Below, piece by piece: positions 14,958 to 15,085 of a stretch of 15,085 bases of DNA. Numbering within the stretch: position 1 is the first letter of the stretch; every line of letters starts with the position of its first letter. This stretch comes from Actinomycetota bacterium (GTDB lineage: Bacteria; Actinomycetota; Actinomycetes; S36-B12; UBA5976), in the NCBI GenBank assembly GCA_947486505.1, contig CANKTT010000025.1, positions 1 through 15,085 of the forward strand, read 5' to 3'. The notes below the pieces were generated by a model, which did not search any database, was not told the origin of the DNA, and worked only from the letters and a program-made list of their open reading frames with translations. The translations under genes were made by a program, and so were the position numbers.

Positions 14958-15085
14958 TCAGACGCGGCGACGCTTTGGCGGGCGGCATCCGTTATGAGGG
15001 ACAGGGGTCATGTCTTGGATCGTTCCGACCTCAAGACCAGAGGCCTGCAGGGAACGGATCGCAGTTTCGCGACCTGAGCCTGGGC
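14958..15085 (-). CDS. rpsK: 30S ribosomal protein S11 (uS11), C-terminal part
   Basis: The last 41 codons and the stop of a gene running off the right edge. Translation reads [20 protein letters not shown] followed by [19 protein letters not shown], the invariant C-terminus of uS11, which forms part of the 30S platform near the mRNA exit. It is the first visible gene of the rpsK-rpsD-rpoA-rplQ-truA series. The TGA lies 26 bases before rpsD. Confidence 0.96.
   Translation of the reverse strand, partial: PGSGRETAIRSLQASGLEVGTIQDMTPVPHNGCRPPKRRRV

Overview
The window reads as a conserved chromosomal housekeeping block of a low-GC actinobacterium. The gene order rpsK-rpsD-rpoA-rplQ-truA ... rplM-rpsI-glmM-glmS ... 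acpS-alr-tsaE-tsaB is the classic actinobacterial arrangement. The genes are tightly packed, base composition looks clearly below 50% G+C by eye, and RpoA ends in the acidic, Glu-Gln-terminated tail seen in Actinobacteria. A small-genome freshwater lineage of the acI / Nanopelagicales type would fit. This is inference from order and composition, not from a database match.

Layout, following the minus strand from right to left. (1) 15085-11500: rpsK (3' part only), rpsD, rpoA, rplQ and truA, the alpha operon followed by tRNA pseudouridine synthase. (2) 11513-9539: an ABC-F ATPase whose start overlaps the end of truA, then a small antibiotic-biosynthesis-monooxygenase-like protein; both appear to be read through from the ribosomal operon. 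(3) 7141-9493: a plus-strand two-gene unit, an MFS exporter and a NylB/class-C-beta-lactamase-like serine hydrolase. (4) 6926-2714: rplM, rpsI, glmM and glmS, behind a good sigma70-like promoter in the 214-bp divergent gap. (5) 2250-2627: a plus-strand VOC (glyoxalase-like) gene with a structured leader and three back-to-back hairpins after it. (6) 2060-1: acpS, alr, tsaE and the first 20 codons of tsaB.

Most genes serve translation and growth: ribosomal proteins and the RNA polymerase alpha subunit, tRNA modification (TruA pseudouridine; TsaE/TsaB for t6A), the first two hexosamine steps towards UDP-GlcNAc (GlmS makes glucosamine-6-phosphate, GlmM converts it to glucosamine-1-phosphate), holo-ACP synthesis (AcpS) and D-alanine supply (Alr). 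Against this backbone the plus-strand MFS-hydrolase pair, the ABC-F/ABM pair and the VOC gene look like lineage-specific insertions.

I found no CRISPR array, tRNA, rRNA, insertion sequence or phage gene. No gene-free stretch exceeds 300 bases; the two longest gaps are 189 and 214 bp. I do not see a clearly new multi-gene system. The best leads are small: a 13-bp hairpin inside the 5' end of truA, a triple-hairpin convergent boundary, a duplicated gene end at 9498-9558, an inverted repeat covering the acpS start, and the accessory cassettes set into the ribosomal locus.
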